The position numbers and the translations under genes are program-made. This document shows positions 1 through 8,399 of a stretch of DNA of 64,000 bases, piece by piece. The notes below the pieces were generated by a model, which ran no database searches, was not told the DNA's origin, and saw only the letters and a program-made list of their open reading frames with translations. The DNA is taken from assembly GCF_006402735.1 (NCBI RefSeq), contig NZ_CP017174.1, forward strand, positions 62,001-126,000. The letters are read 5' to 3'. The DNA is from Myxococcus xanthus. Lineage in GTDB: Bacteria; Myxococcota; Myxococcia; Myxococcales; Myxococcaceae. Every line of letters begins with the position of its first letter. Within the stretch, counting starts at the first letter, position 1.

Positions 1-1
1 G

Positions 2-1517
2 CGCATCATGGGCTACCGCGAGGCGGAAATCCTGGGCCAGCCCTCCAGCGTCTTCTATCCGCCGGATGCGGTGGCGGCGGGGATTCCGGACAAGGACCTG
101 GCGCGGGCCCGGAGGGATGGGCGGCTGCACACGGAGGGCTGGCGGGTGCGCAAGGACGGCTCGCGCTACCTGGCGGACACCAACGTCACCGTGCTCCAGG
201 ACGCGCACGGGCAGCCGCGCGGCTTCGCCAAGGTGACGCGCGACATCACCGAGCGGCGCCGGGCCGAGCGCACGCAGCAGTTGCTGGCGGAGGCAGGGGG
301 CCTCTTCCACCAGTTCCAGGACCCCGACCAGACGGTGGCTGAGCTGACGCGCATCATGGTGCCGGAGGTGGCGGACGCCTGTCTGCTCTTCCTGATGACG
401 ACCAGTGGCGACCTCTGGCCTCGCGCGGTGGCGCACGCGGTGCCGGAGAAGGAGGCGTGGCTGTGGGACGCGGCGCGGCGCTTTCCGCCACCGCGAGACT
501 CGCAGTGGGGCATCTGGCAGGTGATGCGCACGGGACGCTCCGAGCTCAAGAGCGATGTGTCCCCGGAGACGCTGTCAGAGGGACTGGTGGGCCCCGAGCC
601 CCTGTCCCTGATGGAGAAGGTGGGCGTGCGCTCCTACCTCGGTGTGCCGCTGCGGGTGGGGCGGCAGACGCGCGGGGTGTTCGTGCTGCTGACGTCCGCG
701 CCGGAGCGCCGGTTGACGGTGACGGACCAGGTCTTCGTGGAGGAGGTGGCGGGGCGGGCCGCGCTCGCGGGACAACGCCCGGCTCTGGAGCGAGGCGCAG
801 GATGCGGTGGAGCTCATCGGCGTGGCGGCGCACGACTTGGGCAATCCGTTGAACACGCTGCAGTTGCTGCTGCGAAGGCTTCAGCGGATGGAGCTCGCGG
901 GTGAGCAGAAGGCGCGCGACGGGCTGGCGGCGGCGCTGAAGCAGACGCAGCGGCTGGGGCAGCTGCTGCACAACCTGCTGGACTTGTCGCGGCTGTCGTC
1001 GGGGAAGCTGATGCTGGACGTGGCGCCGGTGGACCTGCCGGAGCTGGTGCACGAGGTGGTGGAGCGCTTCGCCGAACAGGCCGCGGAGGCGGGCTGCAAG
1101 CTGGAGTTCGGCGCGGAATTGGGGCTGGTGGGCCGGTGGGACCGGCTGCGGTTGGACCGGGTGGTGACGAACCTTTTGTCCAACGCGCTGAAGTTCGGCA
1201 GGGGACGGCCGGTGGAGGTCCGGGTGGAGTACGCGGGCGTGGCGCGGGCGCGGCTGTGCGTGAGGGACCACGGCGTGGGCATTGCCCCGGAGGCGCAGCG
1301 GCGCATCTTCGAGCGCTTCGAAAGAGAGCCCTCCGGCGGCCAGCATGCGGGCTTCGGGCTGGGGCTCTACATCGTCCGGCAGCTGGTGGAGGCGCACGGC
1401 GGCACCATCCGCGTGGAGAGCGCCCCCAGCGAGGGCGCCACCTTCATCGTGGAGCTGCCGCTGATGCTGCTGGGTTCGGAGCTGCGCGAGCCACCCGATA
1501 TATCCCTGCACTCATGA
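2..1517 (+). pseudogene. Sensor histidine kinase (PAS-GAF-HisKA-HATPase), 5'-truncated by window edge and frameshifted
   Basis: Reading from base 2 gives a PAS domain (GYREAEILGQ, then DITERRRAE at its end) and a GAF domain up to about base 765. The frame then degenerates. From base 771 the adjacent frame continues with a DNARLWSEAQ linker, the H-box AAHDLGNPL (phospho-acceptor His), NLLSNALKF (N box), DHGVGIAP (G1) and GFGLGLYIV (G2), and stops at 1517. The two halves rejoin if two bases, CT, are restored between 769 and 770 (RAALAL-DNARL). The start lies upstream of the window. A PAS/GAF kinase normally senses a cytoplasmic signal and phosphorylates a response regulator; none is nearby. Whether the shift is real or a sequence error cannot be told from here. 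Confidence 0.85.
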
Positions 1518-1526
1518 GCCCGCCCG

Positions 1527-2426
1527 TCACGCGTGCAGCGGCGGCTGGGTATCCACGAAGGTCCGCAGGGGCGACAGCGTCGGCGCCTTCTCCTGCTCCT
1601 CCAGCAGCTCGAACTCCAGCGAGTCATGCGCGCAGAACACCGTGACGACCCGTCCGTGCCGCTGCACCAGCTCGCGCAGCCGGCGCATGTTGTGCCAGCG
1701 CAGATAGCCGTCCTTCTGCATCAGCTTCTGGTAGGCGCGCAGCCCTGGCGTGCACCGGTACCGGTCAGGGGCCATCTCCCCGTGGTAGAAGTACGCGTCT
1801 CCGGCGTGCAGCAGCCAGCCGCTGCCATTCTGGATGGCCACGCCCGCGTGGCCCAGGGTGTGGCCCGGCAGTGGCACCAGCAGGATTTCCGGCGGCAGGC
1901 CTGTCAAATCCCGCACGCACTCGAAGCCGAACCAGCGCTCACCGTCTCCACCGGAGGGGTACGTCACCCACTGCGTCTCGTGCATCCACTGCAACGGCCG
2001 GTAGCGGCGCCGGTCCAACGGCGTCGCCTGGGCCACGGCGCCCTGGTACTCGTCCGACAGCAGGTGGACCCGGGCGTGTGGGAAGTCGTCCAGGCCGCCG
2101 GCATGGTCGAAGTCCAGGTGGGTGAGGACGATGTCGCGCACGTCCCTGGCCTGGAAGCCCATGCGCTCAATCTGCCGGATGGCCGTGGAGCCCTCGTTGA
2201 GCTGGGGCCGCATCAGCAGGTCGAGGAACAGGGGCGACAGCCGGGGGCGCCGGTGCTTCACGTCCTCCAGGCCGAAGCCGGTGTCCACCAGGATGAGTCC
2301 CTGCCGGCCTTCCACCAGGAGGCAGTGACACGTCAGTGCCGCGGGCCCCTTGAAGCCCTTTCGTCCGTCCACCAGCCGGCCGCCCGGTGGGCACATGGTG
2401 GTGCAGTTCAGGTGGTGGATGCGCAT
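1527..2426 (-). CDS. MBL-fold metallo-hydrolase, AHL-lactonase-like
   Basis: 299-residue metallo-beta-lactamase-fold protein without a signal peptide. The HxDxDH zinc motif is HLDFDH at residues 103-108. Further ligands appear at GHTLGH (His189), HAGDAY (Asp210) and CAHD near the C-terminus. The HxDxDH form and the length near 300 resemble N-acyl-homoserine-lactone lactonases and related lactone hydrolases, but the substrate cannot be fixed from sequence. The gene converges on the kinase with only 9 bases between the stops. Start ATG at 2426 gives the usual family N-terminus. Confidence 0.85.
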   Translation of the reverse strand: MRIHHLNCTTMCPPGGRLVDGRKGFKGPAALTCHCLLVEGRQGLILVDTGFGLEDVKHRRPRLSPLFLDLLMRPQLNEGSTAIRQIERMGFQARDVRDIVLTHLDFDHAGGLDDFPHARVHLLSDEYQGAVAQATPLDRRRYRPLQWMHETQWVTYPSGGDGERWFGFECVRDLTGLPPEILLVPLPGHTLGHAGVAIQNGSGWLLHAGDAYFYHGEMAPDRYRCTPGLRAYQKLMQKDGYLRWHNMRRLRELVQRHGRVVTVFCAHDSLEFELLEEQEKAPTLSPLRTFVDTQPPLHA

Positions 2427-2565
2427 CGCTTCCGCTCCTCGGCAGGGAGCCGCTCGGGCGGCCCGGGTCCGGAGCTAAAGGTGCGCCGCGCGGCGCCACG
2501 GAGGAATCCGCGCGAGCGGGGTGGCAGAAGGCTCGCCCGCCCGGCGGGGTGCCTGGACGTCCGCC

Positions 2566-3051
2566 TCAGAGCTGCTGCAGGTGCTCGGCCGTCCGCTCCT
2601 CGCGGACGTTGCCGGTGTTGAGCGTGGTGGCGGGCTCGAAGAGCAGGACGTGGACCTCCTCCTCCGCCACGGGACGGTGCTCCACGCCGCGAGGAATGAT
2701 GATGAACTCGCCTGGGCCCACGTTCACCGTGCGCTCGCGCAACTCCATGCGCAGCTGGCCGTGGAGCACGAGGAACAGCTCGTCCTCGGCGTCGTGATGG
2801 TGCCAGACAAAGGGGCCGTGGAGCCGGGCCAGCCGGACGTGTTGGCCGTTCAGCTCGCCCACCACCTTCGGGGACCAGTGCTCGGAGAAGAGGGCCAGCT
2901 TCTGCGCGAGGTTGACCTTGTCCACCTCGGGGGCTGGTGCGTCCAGGGTGCCAGTGCCTTCCAAGGCACGGGCAGTGTCGGCGCGGCGGCGGGAGTCCCA
3001 GCGCGGACGACGTCCGGCGAGGACCGTGGGGCTGCGATGAGGCGCGCTCAT
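2566..3051 (-). CDS. Cupin-domain protein
   Basis: 161 residues. The C-terminal two thirds is one small cupin barrel: WHHHDAEDELFLVLHG carries the first metal-binding motif (three His and a Glu) and PRGVEHRPVAEEE carries the second. The N-terminal 40 residues are Arg-rich and low-complexity. I chose ATG 3051 because GGAAGGAG lies 11 bases upstream; the frame stays open further upstream to 3324 but the extra residues look non-coding. Single-cupin proteins of this type may be mannose-6-phosphate-isomerase-like or sensory metal-binding proteins; the substrate is unknown. Confidence 0.8.
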   Translation of the reverse strand: MSAPHRSPTVLAGRRPRWDSRRRADTARALEGTGTLDAPAPEVDKVNLAQKLALFSEHWSPKVVGELNGQHVRLARLHGPFVWHHHDAEDELFLVLHGQLRMELRERTVNVGPGEFIIIPRGVEHRPVAEEEVHVLLFEPATTLNTGNVREERTAEHLQQL

Positions 3052-3235
3052 GCGGGTGTCATCTCCTTCCGCGGCGCCGCTGCATTGGCTTGCGCCATGA
3101 GTTCGTCGTCGGAGTGTCTGTCTTCTGCGGAGGATAATCCCGCCTGTCAGCGCGCGGGAGTGGCCGCGAGGTCGACTACCCGACGGATGACGTGAAACAT
3201 CGCGCCCGCGTGTCACGAAGGCGTCTGTCTCGAGC

Positions 3236-4165
3236 TCAGTCCGGGAAGAACATCGGGTCGCGCGTGGTGACGAACGAGGAGATGGCGCTGGCCACTTCCG
3301 CCGGCAGCCCGGTGAATTGCACACCCACGCCTGGCATCAGCTCCGGCGTGCGGGAATTGGCCTCGCGCACCCAGCGCACCACGCCCGCCACCTTCATGGG
3401 ACGGCCGCCCGGCAGCGTGAAGTCCAGCTCCACCTGCGTGCCGCGCGGCACCGCGTCCACGGTGGCGATGAAGACGCCGCCCTCGCTGATGTCCAGTGAG
3501 AAACCCGTGAAGAAGTTGGAGTCGCTGCGCATGTCGATGGACGTGTGCATCCGCACCCGTCCGTTGCGCCGCGCGTCGTTCTCCGGCGCCGCGGCGGGCC
3601 GTGCCGCGGCTGCTGGAAGGGGCGCGTGCCCCTGGGCCCTCGCCGCGGCGGCCGCCCGCGCCAGCTCGGCCTGGCGGGCCTTGGCCGCTTCGTGCTGTGC
3701 CCGCGACGCGGCTTCCTGGCGGGCCTTGGCCGCCTCGGCCTGACGCTTGAGCACCGCTTCCGCCTCGGTCACCGCGCGGGCCACCTGCGCCGCCTGCTCC
3801 TGGTGCGCCCGCAGCAGCGACTGCATCTCCGAACCCGCCTGCCGCCGGGCCTGGAGCGCCGCCTGCCGGGCCTGGAGCGCCCGGGCGCGCGGCGCCTCCA
3901 CGTCCAGCGCGGGCGCAGCGGCAAGCTGCAACCGGGAGGCCTGTTCCCCCAGCATGGGGTCGGCGCCGGGGGCCTGGTGGGCCCGCGTCAGCGCCTGCCG
4001 CGTCTGCTCCAGCCGGGTGGCCAGCGTGGACGCCTCCGCCGTGGTCTGGGCGAGTTGTTCATGGAGCCGGGCCTCCAGCGTGGACAGCTCGCTCTCGGCG
4101 CGAGCCAGCTCCGCTTCACGGGAAGCAGCCGGGGGCATGCGGGCAGCAGGGGACGGCGAGCTCAT
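3236..4165 (-). CDS. PilZ-domain protein with Ala-rich coiled-coil N-terminus
   Basis: 309 residues. Residues of about 10-190 form an Ala/Glu/Arg/Gln-rich heptad-like stretch predicted to be a long coiled coil. The last 110 residues are a PilZ domain with the c-di-GMP-binding signature: NDARRNGRVR (the RxxxR switch) and SLDISEGGVF (the D/NxSxxG motif), followed by the beta-barrel and the hydrophobic end ISSFV. PilZ proteins are c-di-GMP effectors that often act on motility or exopolysaccharide in myxobacteria. The ATG at 4165 has TGGAG 10 bases upstream; an upstream ATG at 4216 adds residues unlike the family. Confidence 0.8.
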   Translation of the reverse strand: MSSPSPAARMPPAASREAELARAESELSTLEARLHEQLAQTTAEASTLATRLEQTRQALTRAHQAPGADPMLGEQASRLQLAAAPALDVEAPRARALQARQAALQARRQAGSEMQSLLRAHQEQAAQVARAVTEAEAVLKRQAEAAKARQEAASRAQHEAAKARQAELARAAAAARAQGHAPLPAAAARPAAAPENDARRNGRVRMHTSIDMRSDSNFFTGFSLDISEGGVFIATVDAVPRGTQVELDFTLPGGRPMKVAGVVRWVREANSRTPELMPGVGVQFTGLPAEVASAISSFVTTRDPMFFPD

Positions 4166-4307
4166 GGGCGAAAGACTCCAGGGGCGCCCACTGTAGCGTC
4201 CCCCGGACGGCCCCACGAGCCCTACGCGCCGAGCCGGAAATGACCCGGGGCCGCCCGCCTCCCGGGGATTGGCGGCGGGCAGGCGGCCGTGCGCCGCCCG
4301 GGCCGCC

Positions 4308-5660
4308 TCAGTCCGCGCCCTTGATGCAGGCCACCGGCTTGAGCCGGTAGGCCACCCGGGCCAGCCCCGCCATCTCCACCGTCTCCAGGACGTCGTCCAG
4401 GTTCTTGTAGCAAGGGCCGGACTCGTCCAGCGGCGTCTGGCGGGTATTGAGGAGGATGCCCGCCTCGGCCATGCGCTTGTCGGTGGCGTCCTGCTTCAGC
4501 ACGCGCCTCGCCTCGCCGCGCGACATGCGGCGGCCGGAGCCGTGGTTCACCGAATAGATGGACTTCTGTGCGCCCGGCTCGGCGAAGAGGATGGCGCTGC
4601 CCGTCTCCATGGAGCCCGGGATGAGGATGGGGTGGCCCGTGTTCTCCCAGGGCGTGCCCTTCAGCGCGGGGTGTCCTCCGGGGAACGCGCGCGTGGCGCC
4701 CTTTCGGGCGACGAACTTCCCCGCCTCCTTCTGGATGAGGTTGTGGGAGATTTCGTAATACACGCTGGCCGTGCCGCCGAAGACGTCCTCCAGCGCCGCG
4801 CACACCGCCTCACCGATGATGAGCCGGTTGGCCACCGCGAAGTTGGCCGCCATGTTGTGGAGGTTCCAGTAGTCGCGGCCCAGCGGGCTCTCCGCGTCCA
4901 GCCAGACATGGTCCTCGCTGCGGCTCTTGAGGCCCAGCTGCGCGGCGCCCTCCACGAAGAAGTGCTTGGCGATGTTCCACCCGAAGCCGCGGCTACCGGT
5001 GTGCAGCATCACCCACACGCGGCCGTCCTGGTCCACCTGCATCTCGGTGAAGTGGTTGCCGCCGCCCAGGCTGCCCAACTGCTCACGCTTGCCGAAGGCG
5101 CGCTCGGGGATGTCCACCCGGTCGTCCTCGACGGGGATGTAGTCGCGCTCGGTGACGGATGAACCCCGGCCCAGGGCCTTGGCACCGTGGCGCACCACGT
5201 CCGCGAAGGTGCGGTCCGTCACCCTGCGCTGCTTCTGCACGCGGCTGGCGCCCACGCCCACGGCGATGCGCTTCGTCACCTCTTCAATCCAGCGGCGGCG
5301 CTTCGTGGCGTCGGCGACGTCCTCGGCGGTGAGCGTCGTCTGCAACTGCACCATGCCGCAGCCGATGTCGTAGCCGGCGGCGGTGGGCAGGAGGATGCCG
5401 TCCGTTTCCACCACCGTGCCAATGGGTACGCCGTAGCCCAGGTGACAGTCGGGTGTGACAGCCACGCGGGTGACCCCGGGGAAGGATGCCGCATTCACCA
5501 CCTGGTCAAAGACAGAGTCCTCCAGTCCAGGTTGCTCGGGGCCCTCCCCCCACAGCAACTTGTCGGACAGGAACAGGTCCGCATCGACCTTCATGCTCTT
5601 GGTCTTCGCCAGGACGTAATGGCCCTCTGAGACCTTCTCCAGCCGCTGCTTCCAACTCAT
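4308..5660 (-). CDS. rtcB: RtcB-type 3'-phosphate RNA ligase
   Basis: 450-residue RtcB family protein. RtcB joins RNA 2',3'-cyclic-phosphate or 3'-phosphate ends to 5'-OH ends with GTP and Mn2+. Visible signatures are TPDCHLGYGVPIG, GYDIGCGM (metal-binding Asp98 and Cys101, spaced like E. coli Asp75/Cys78), LGGGNHFTEMQ, HTGSRGFG and, near the C-terminus, SVNHGSGRRMSR carrying the guanylylated His. All motifs are complete and the length is normal. It stands alone: no rtcA, rtcR or archease gene is next to it, so it is probably not under RtcR control here. The start ATG is 278 bases from the divergent gene at 5938. Confidence 0.93.
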   Translation of the reverse strand: MSWKQRLEKVSEGHYVLAKTKSMKVDADLFLSDKLLWGEGPEQPGLEDSVFDQVVNAASFPGVTRVAVTPDCHLGYGVPIGTVVETDGILLPTAAGYDIGCGMVQLQTTLTAEDVADATKRRRWIEEVTKRIAVGVGASRVQKQRRVTDRTFADVVRHGAKALGRGSSVTERDYIPVEDDRVDIPERAFGKREQLGSLGGGNHFTEMQVDQDGRVWVMLHTGSRGFGWNIAKHFFVEGAAQLGLKSRSEDHVWLDAESPLGRDYWNLHNMAANFAVANRLIIGEAVCAALEDVFGGTASVYYEISHNLIQKEAGKFVARKGATRAFPGGHPALKGTPWENTGHPILIPGSMETGSAILFAEPGAQKSIYSVNHGSGRRMSRGEARRVLKQDATDKRMAEAGILLNTRQTPLDESGPCYKNLDDVLETVEMAGLARVAYRLKPVACIKGAD

Positions 5661-5937
5661 GACCCGAATCCCCCAGATGGGATGAACACGCGGCAGCGAC
5701 GGGAGCGTCCAGGGAAGCTGACGCCAGGAGCCGAAACCCGAAAACAGGAGCAGAGGATGCTGGGGGCACAGGCGGGAAGGCGAGCGAATTCGGAGCCGCG
5801 CGCGGCCGCGGCCGGGACGTGCCCGGCCGGGCGAAAGTCAGCCCGAGAGCGGACGGCGAGGCTCCGATCGCCCCGGGACTTGTCACGTCCGGATTCCATT
5901 CCCATCCATTCCGCAGCATCCAGGTAGGGGGTGGGCG

Positions 5938-6270
5938 ATGGGTTTCCTTGGTGGGATTTTCCTGGCGGTGGCGTTGCAGACGGGACCCGTGGAGAAGGAG
6001 CAGGCACAGACGTCGGTGGAGGTGGCAGCCCCGGTGTTCAATCCCTCCGCGTGCGCGAAGAAACGGGTGGACCCCTGCGGGTGTCACCATGTGTATGGCA
6101 TCCGGCACTGCCACCCGAATCGGAAGGGTGACCACTGCGAGGCACCGGTGAAGGCGGAGGTCGAGGCCCCGCGCAAGAGCCAGGACGCCTCGAAGAAGGC
6201 GGACACGCAGGCCCGGACGCGCGAGCCCGAGAAGAAGCAGCTCGACCCGAGCAAGTCCGTGTCCATGTAG
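5938..6270 (+). CDS. Small Cys/His-rich hypothetical protein
   Basis: 110 residues with no family I recognise. The N-terminal 16 residues are hydrophobic (MGFLGGIFLAVALQ), a possible short signal sequence. The middle (about 40-65) packs four Cys and five His, including CGCHHVYG, RHCHP and DHC, suggesting metal binding or disulfides. The C-terminal third is Lys/Glu/Ala-rich and probably disordered. ATG 5938 follows a purine-rich GGTAGGGGGTGG a few bases upstream, which supports this start. It is divergent from rtcB. Confidence 0.6.
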   Translation: MGFLGGIFLAVALQTGPVEKEQAQTSVEVAAPVFNPSACAKKRVDPCGCHHVYGIRHCHPNRKGDHCEAPVKAEVEAPRKSQDASKKADTQARTREPEKKQLDPSKSVSM

Positions 6271-6286
6271 GACCCAGGCGCGCGGG

Positions 6287-6508
6287 CTATTCGCGGAGGA
6301 ACGCGGAGACCTCGCGCGCCAGCAATTCAGGCGCGGTGACGTGGGCCACGTGGCCCTGTCCGGGCAGGATGCCCAGGCGGGCGTGGCTCAGCGTCCGCGC
6401 GAGCGCACGGCAGGGCTGGGCCAGGAGCACCTCCGGGCTGCGCGCTCCCAACAGGCCCAGGGGAAGCCCTTCCAGCGCGCGCAGCTCCCGGGCGAAGCGG
6501 GGCGTCAT
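6287..6508 (-). pseudogene. Alpha/beta hydrolase, C-terminal remnant
   Basis: About 73 residues read as the last part of an alpha/beta hydrolase: LPLGLLGARSPEVLLAQ followed by ARLGILPGQGHVAHVTAPEL, where GQGHVAH carries the catalytic-His strand-loop typical of the fold, and the end helix LLAREVSAFL. No nucleophile elbow (GxSxG) or N-terminal strands exist; upstream of the Met near 6508 the frame becomes Arg/Gly/Pro-rich and stops looking like protein. It lies tail-out next to the LysR remnant at 6530-6667. Confidence 0.6.
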
Positions 6509-6529
6509 CTTCCACCCGCCGCGACCACC

Positions 6530-6667
6530 GCGGCGTCTGACGGAAGGCCTCCAGTCATGGTGGAGCGGGGTGCCTTGTGGCTGGTGTGGCCGCCCGCGCG
6601 CCCCACGCCGCCCAAGGTAATGGCCTTTGGCGACTTCCTGGCGCAGTGGCTCGCCGAACTGTCGTGA
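6530..6667 (+). pseudogene. LysR-family regulator, C-terminal remnant
   Basis: About 45 codons ending at 6667 match the extreme C-terminus of LysR regulators: RGALWLVWPPARPTPPKVMAF then GDFLAQWLAEL, equivalent to the usual PPKVRAFxDFL end. Everything N-terminal, including the helix-turn-helix, is missing. With the hydrolase remnant on the opposite strand it looks like the outer ends of a divergent LysR/target pair whose promoter and both 5' halves have been deleted. Confidence 0.5.
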
Positions 6668-6752
6668 AGGCCGGGTGGAAACGGGGGGAGGGAACGGGGT
6701 AACTAGGCGGGTGAGCCGTGCCGCTCCAGGCACGCGCGGTGCCGAGGTGCGC

Positions 6753-7667
6753 ATGCGAACGCAGCAGAGCCGCTCGCTCGTCTTCCTCCAGCAGCTCGGC
6801 CCCGGGGCACGTGAGGGCTACGAGGCCCTGCCCGGGCTGGAGGACACGCTGGTCGCGCTCTACGCGGCGGCGCGGCAGGCCTGGCCGGGCGTGACGCTGG
6901 CGGAGGAAGACTTCCTGCGCCACCTTGCTTCGTGCCTGCCACGGGACGAGGAGCCCTCACGGGTGCTGGCCACCGTGCATGCCGCGGACCTCTATCTGGC
7001 GTGCGCCTGTGTGCGGGGGAGCGCCGCGGCGCATGTCGCGCTGGAGCGCCACGTTCTTCCCAAGGCGGCGGCGTCCTTGGCTCGGATGCGGGACACGGGG
7101 GTGGACCCCTCCGAGGTGGTTCAACACCTGCGCGAGCGGCTGCTCGTCCCGGAAGGTGACCGGCCCGCGCGCATGGCGGAATACCAGGGCAGTGGTCCGC
7201 TCGCGGCCTGGTTGCGGGCGGCAGCGGTGCGCACCGCCCTCAACCTCCAGCGCTCGGAGCGCCGGAGGGCCCACGCCGAAGAGGAGGCGGAGGCGCTCCC
7301 GCTGCCAACCCAGGCGGGCATGGCGGACGTCGAGCTGGACTACCTGCGCAAGAACCACCGCGAGCATTTCCAGGCGGCGCTCTCCGAGGCACTGAATGCC
7401 CTGCCCACGCGGGAGCGCACCGTGCTGCGCTTGCACGTGGTGGAGGGGCTGAGCCTGGAGCGCATCGGCACCATGTACCAGACGCACAAGTCCACCGTGT
7501 CGCGCTGGGTGGCCCGCGCCCGGGAAGCGGCGCTGGAGGGCACACGTCAGCGGCTGGCGGAGCGGCTCCGGCTCACCTCCGGCGAACTGCACAGCCTGAT
7601 GCAGGTGGTACAGGGAGAGCTGGACCTGAGCCTGTCGTCCTTGCTGAGCCTGCCTGGGGCTTCCTGA
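6753..7667 (+). CDS. RNA polymerase sigma-70-like factor, Myxococcales family
   Basis: 304 residues. A region 2-like segment lies around residues 70-170 (including YQGSGPLAAWLRAAAVRTALN) and a clear region 4 helix-turn-helix around 210-265 (LPTRERTVLRLHVVEGLSLE, then IGTMYQTHKSTVSRWVARAR). Length and layout fit the large myxobacterial subfamily of ECF-like sigma factors (gmx1 type), which are often encoded near Ser/Thr kinases carrying a zinc-finger motif, as here (kinase at 9168). ATG 6753 is preceded by GAGGTG with short spacing; a GTG at 6748 region is possible. It is 96 bases upstream of the CpaC-N-like gene and could be co-transcribed with it. Confidence 0.8.
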   Translation: MRTQQSRSLVFLQQLGPGAREGYEALPGLEDTLVALYAAARQAWPGVTLAEEDFLRHLASCLPRDEEPSRVLATVHAADLYLACACVRGSAAAHVALERHVLPKAAASLARMRDTGVDPSEVVQHLRERLLVPEGDRPARMAEYQGSGPLAAWLRAAAVRTALNLQRSERRRAHAEEEAEALPLPTQAGMADVELDYLRKNHREHFQAALSEALNALPTRERTVLRLHVVEGLSLERIGTMYQTHKSTVSRWVARAREAALEGTRQRLAERLRLTSGELHSLMQVVQGELDLSLSSLLSLPGAS

Positions 7668-7763
7668 GGGTCCGCAGACTTTTTTCGCGGCCGCGTGCAA
7701 CGCTCCGGCATGGCCGGTGTCATCCGGGTGAAGGTGGAACACCCCCCTCTTGGAGGACACACC

Positions 7764-8087
7764 ATGCATCACCCAATTGGCCTTGCCCTGGTTGCGCTGG
7801 CGTTGGTGGGAGCGCCTGCGCTGGCGGAGGAGTCGAAGCCGGCCCCGTCTTCTGGGGCCTCGGCCACCACCGAGGAAACGGTGGTCGTGAAGAAGGGCAG
7901 CCATCGCGAGCTTCAAATTCCGGGAATGGTCCGCATCGCGATTGACGAACCGGAGATTGCGGACATCAAGGCGCTCGGCAAAGGGGTGCTGCGCATCACC
8001 GGTAAGCAAGCCGGTGAGACAGCGCTGCTCGTGTGGGCGGGGCCCGAGAACAAGCGCAGCAGCTACCGCATCGTCGTCACTGATTGA
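7764..8087 (+). CDS. Secreted protein with pilus-assembly (CpaC/RcpA) N-terminal-like domain
   Basis: 107 residues. A signal peptide (about 1-21, ending APALA) is followed by a short linker and one domain of 70 residues: RELQIPGMVRIAIDEPEIAD, then KGVLRITGKQAGETALLVW. This is the N-terminal domain found in CpaC/RcpA secretins (pilus formation protein N-terminal type), here standing alone without a secretin. The same domain, with the motif xPGxxRIAxxEP, is at the C-terminus of the kinase at 9168. The ATG has GGAGGA seven bases upstream. It probably resides in the periplasm. No pilus genes are near, so a sensory or partner role for the kinase is inferred. Confidence 0.75.
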   Translation: MHHPIGLALVALALVGAPALAEESKPAPSSGASATTEETVVVKKGSHRELQIPGMVRIAIDEPEIADIKALGKGVLRITGKQAGETALLVWAGPENKRSSYRIVVTD

Positions 8088-8158
8088 TGCAGGGCATTGG
8101 TGGCCATGGTGCCGCCATGTGACATGAATGGAATCCGCGCTCCTCCGCGCAGGGATGA

Positions 8159-8335
8159 GGGGCGTGGGCGCCGCTGGACCAGGGCTTCGCGCCGTCGGAA
8201 GCGGCCGGGGACAAGGTGCATGCGAGAGCGGTGCATCACCTGCCGCCGCACGAAGGCGCGTCGCAGTTGGAGGTGGTTCAGCGGATGCGGTGGGGGCCAC
8301 CGCCCCACTTGTCCGAGCTGACGTGTCCGCCGTGA
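8159..8335 (+). pseudogene. Unidentified coding remnant without start codon
   Basis: Between a TGA at 8156 and a TGA at 8333 the + strand reads 58 codons with strong G/C third positions and balanced composition (APLDQGFAPSEAAGDKVHAR, HHLPPHEGASQLEVV, RMRWGPPPHLSELTCPP). There is no usable start codon near its beginning. It looks like the 3' end of a decayed gene rather than random antisense sequence. I do not recognise the family. It fills most of the 310-base gap between the CpaC-N-like gene and the TetR gene. Confidence 0.3.
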
Positions 8336-8399
8336 GCCCTGGATGCGCGTGGTCACCTCCCGAAGGCGGATTGCCACCACCTCGAGGCTTGGAGGGCTC

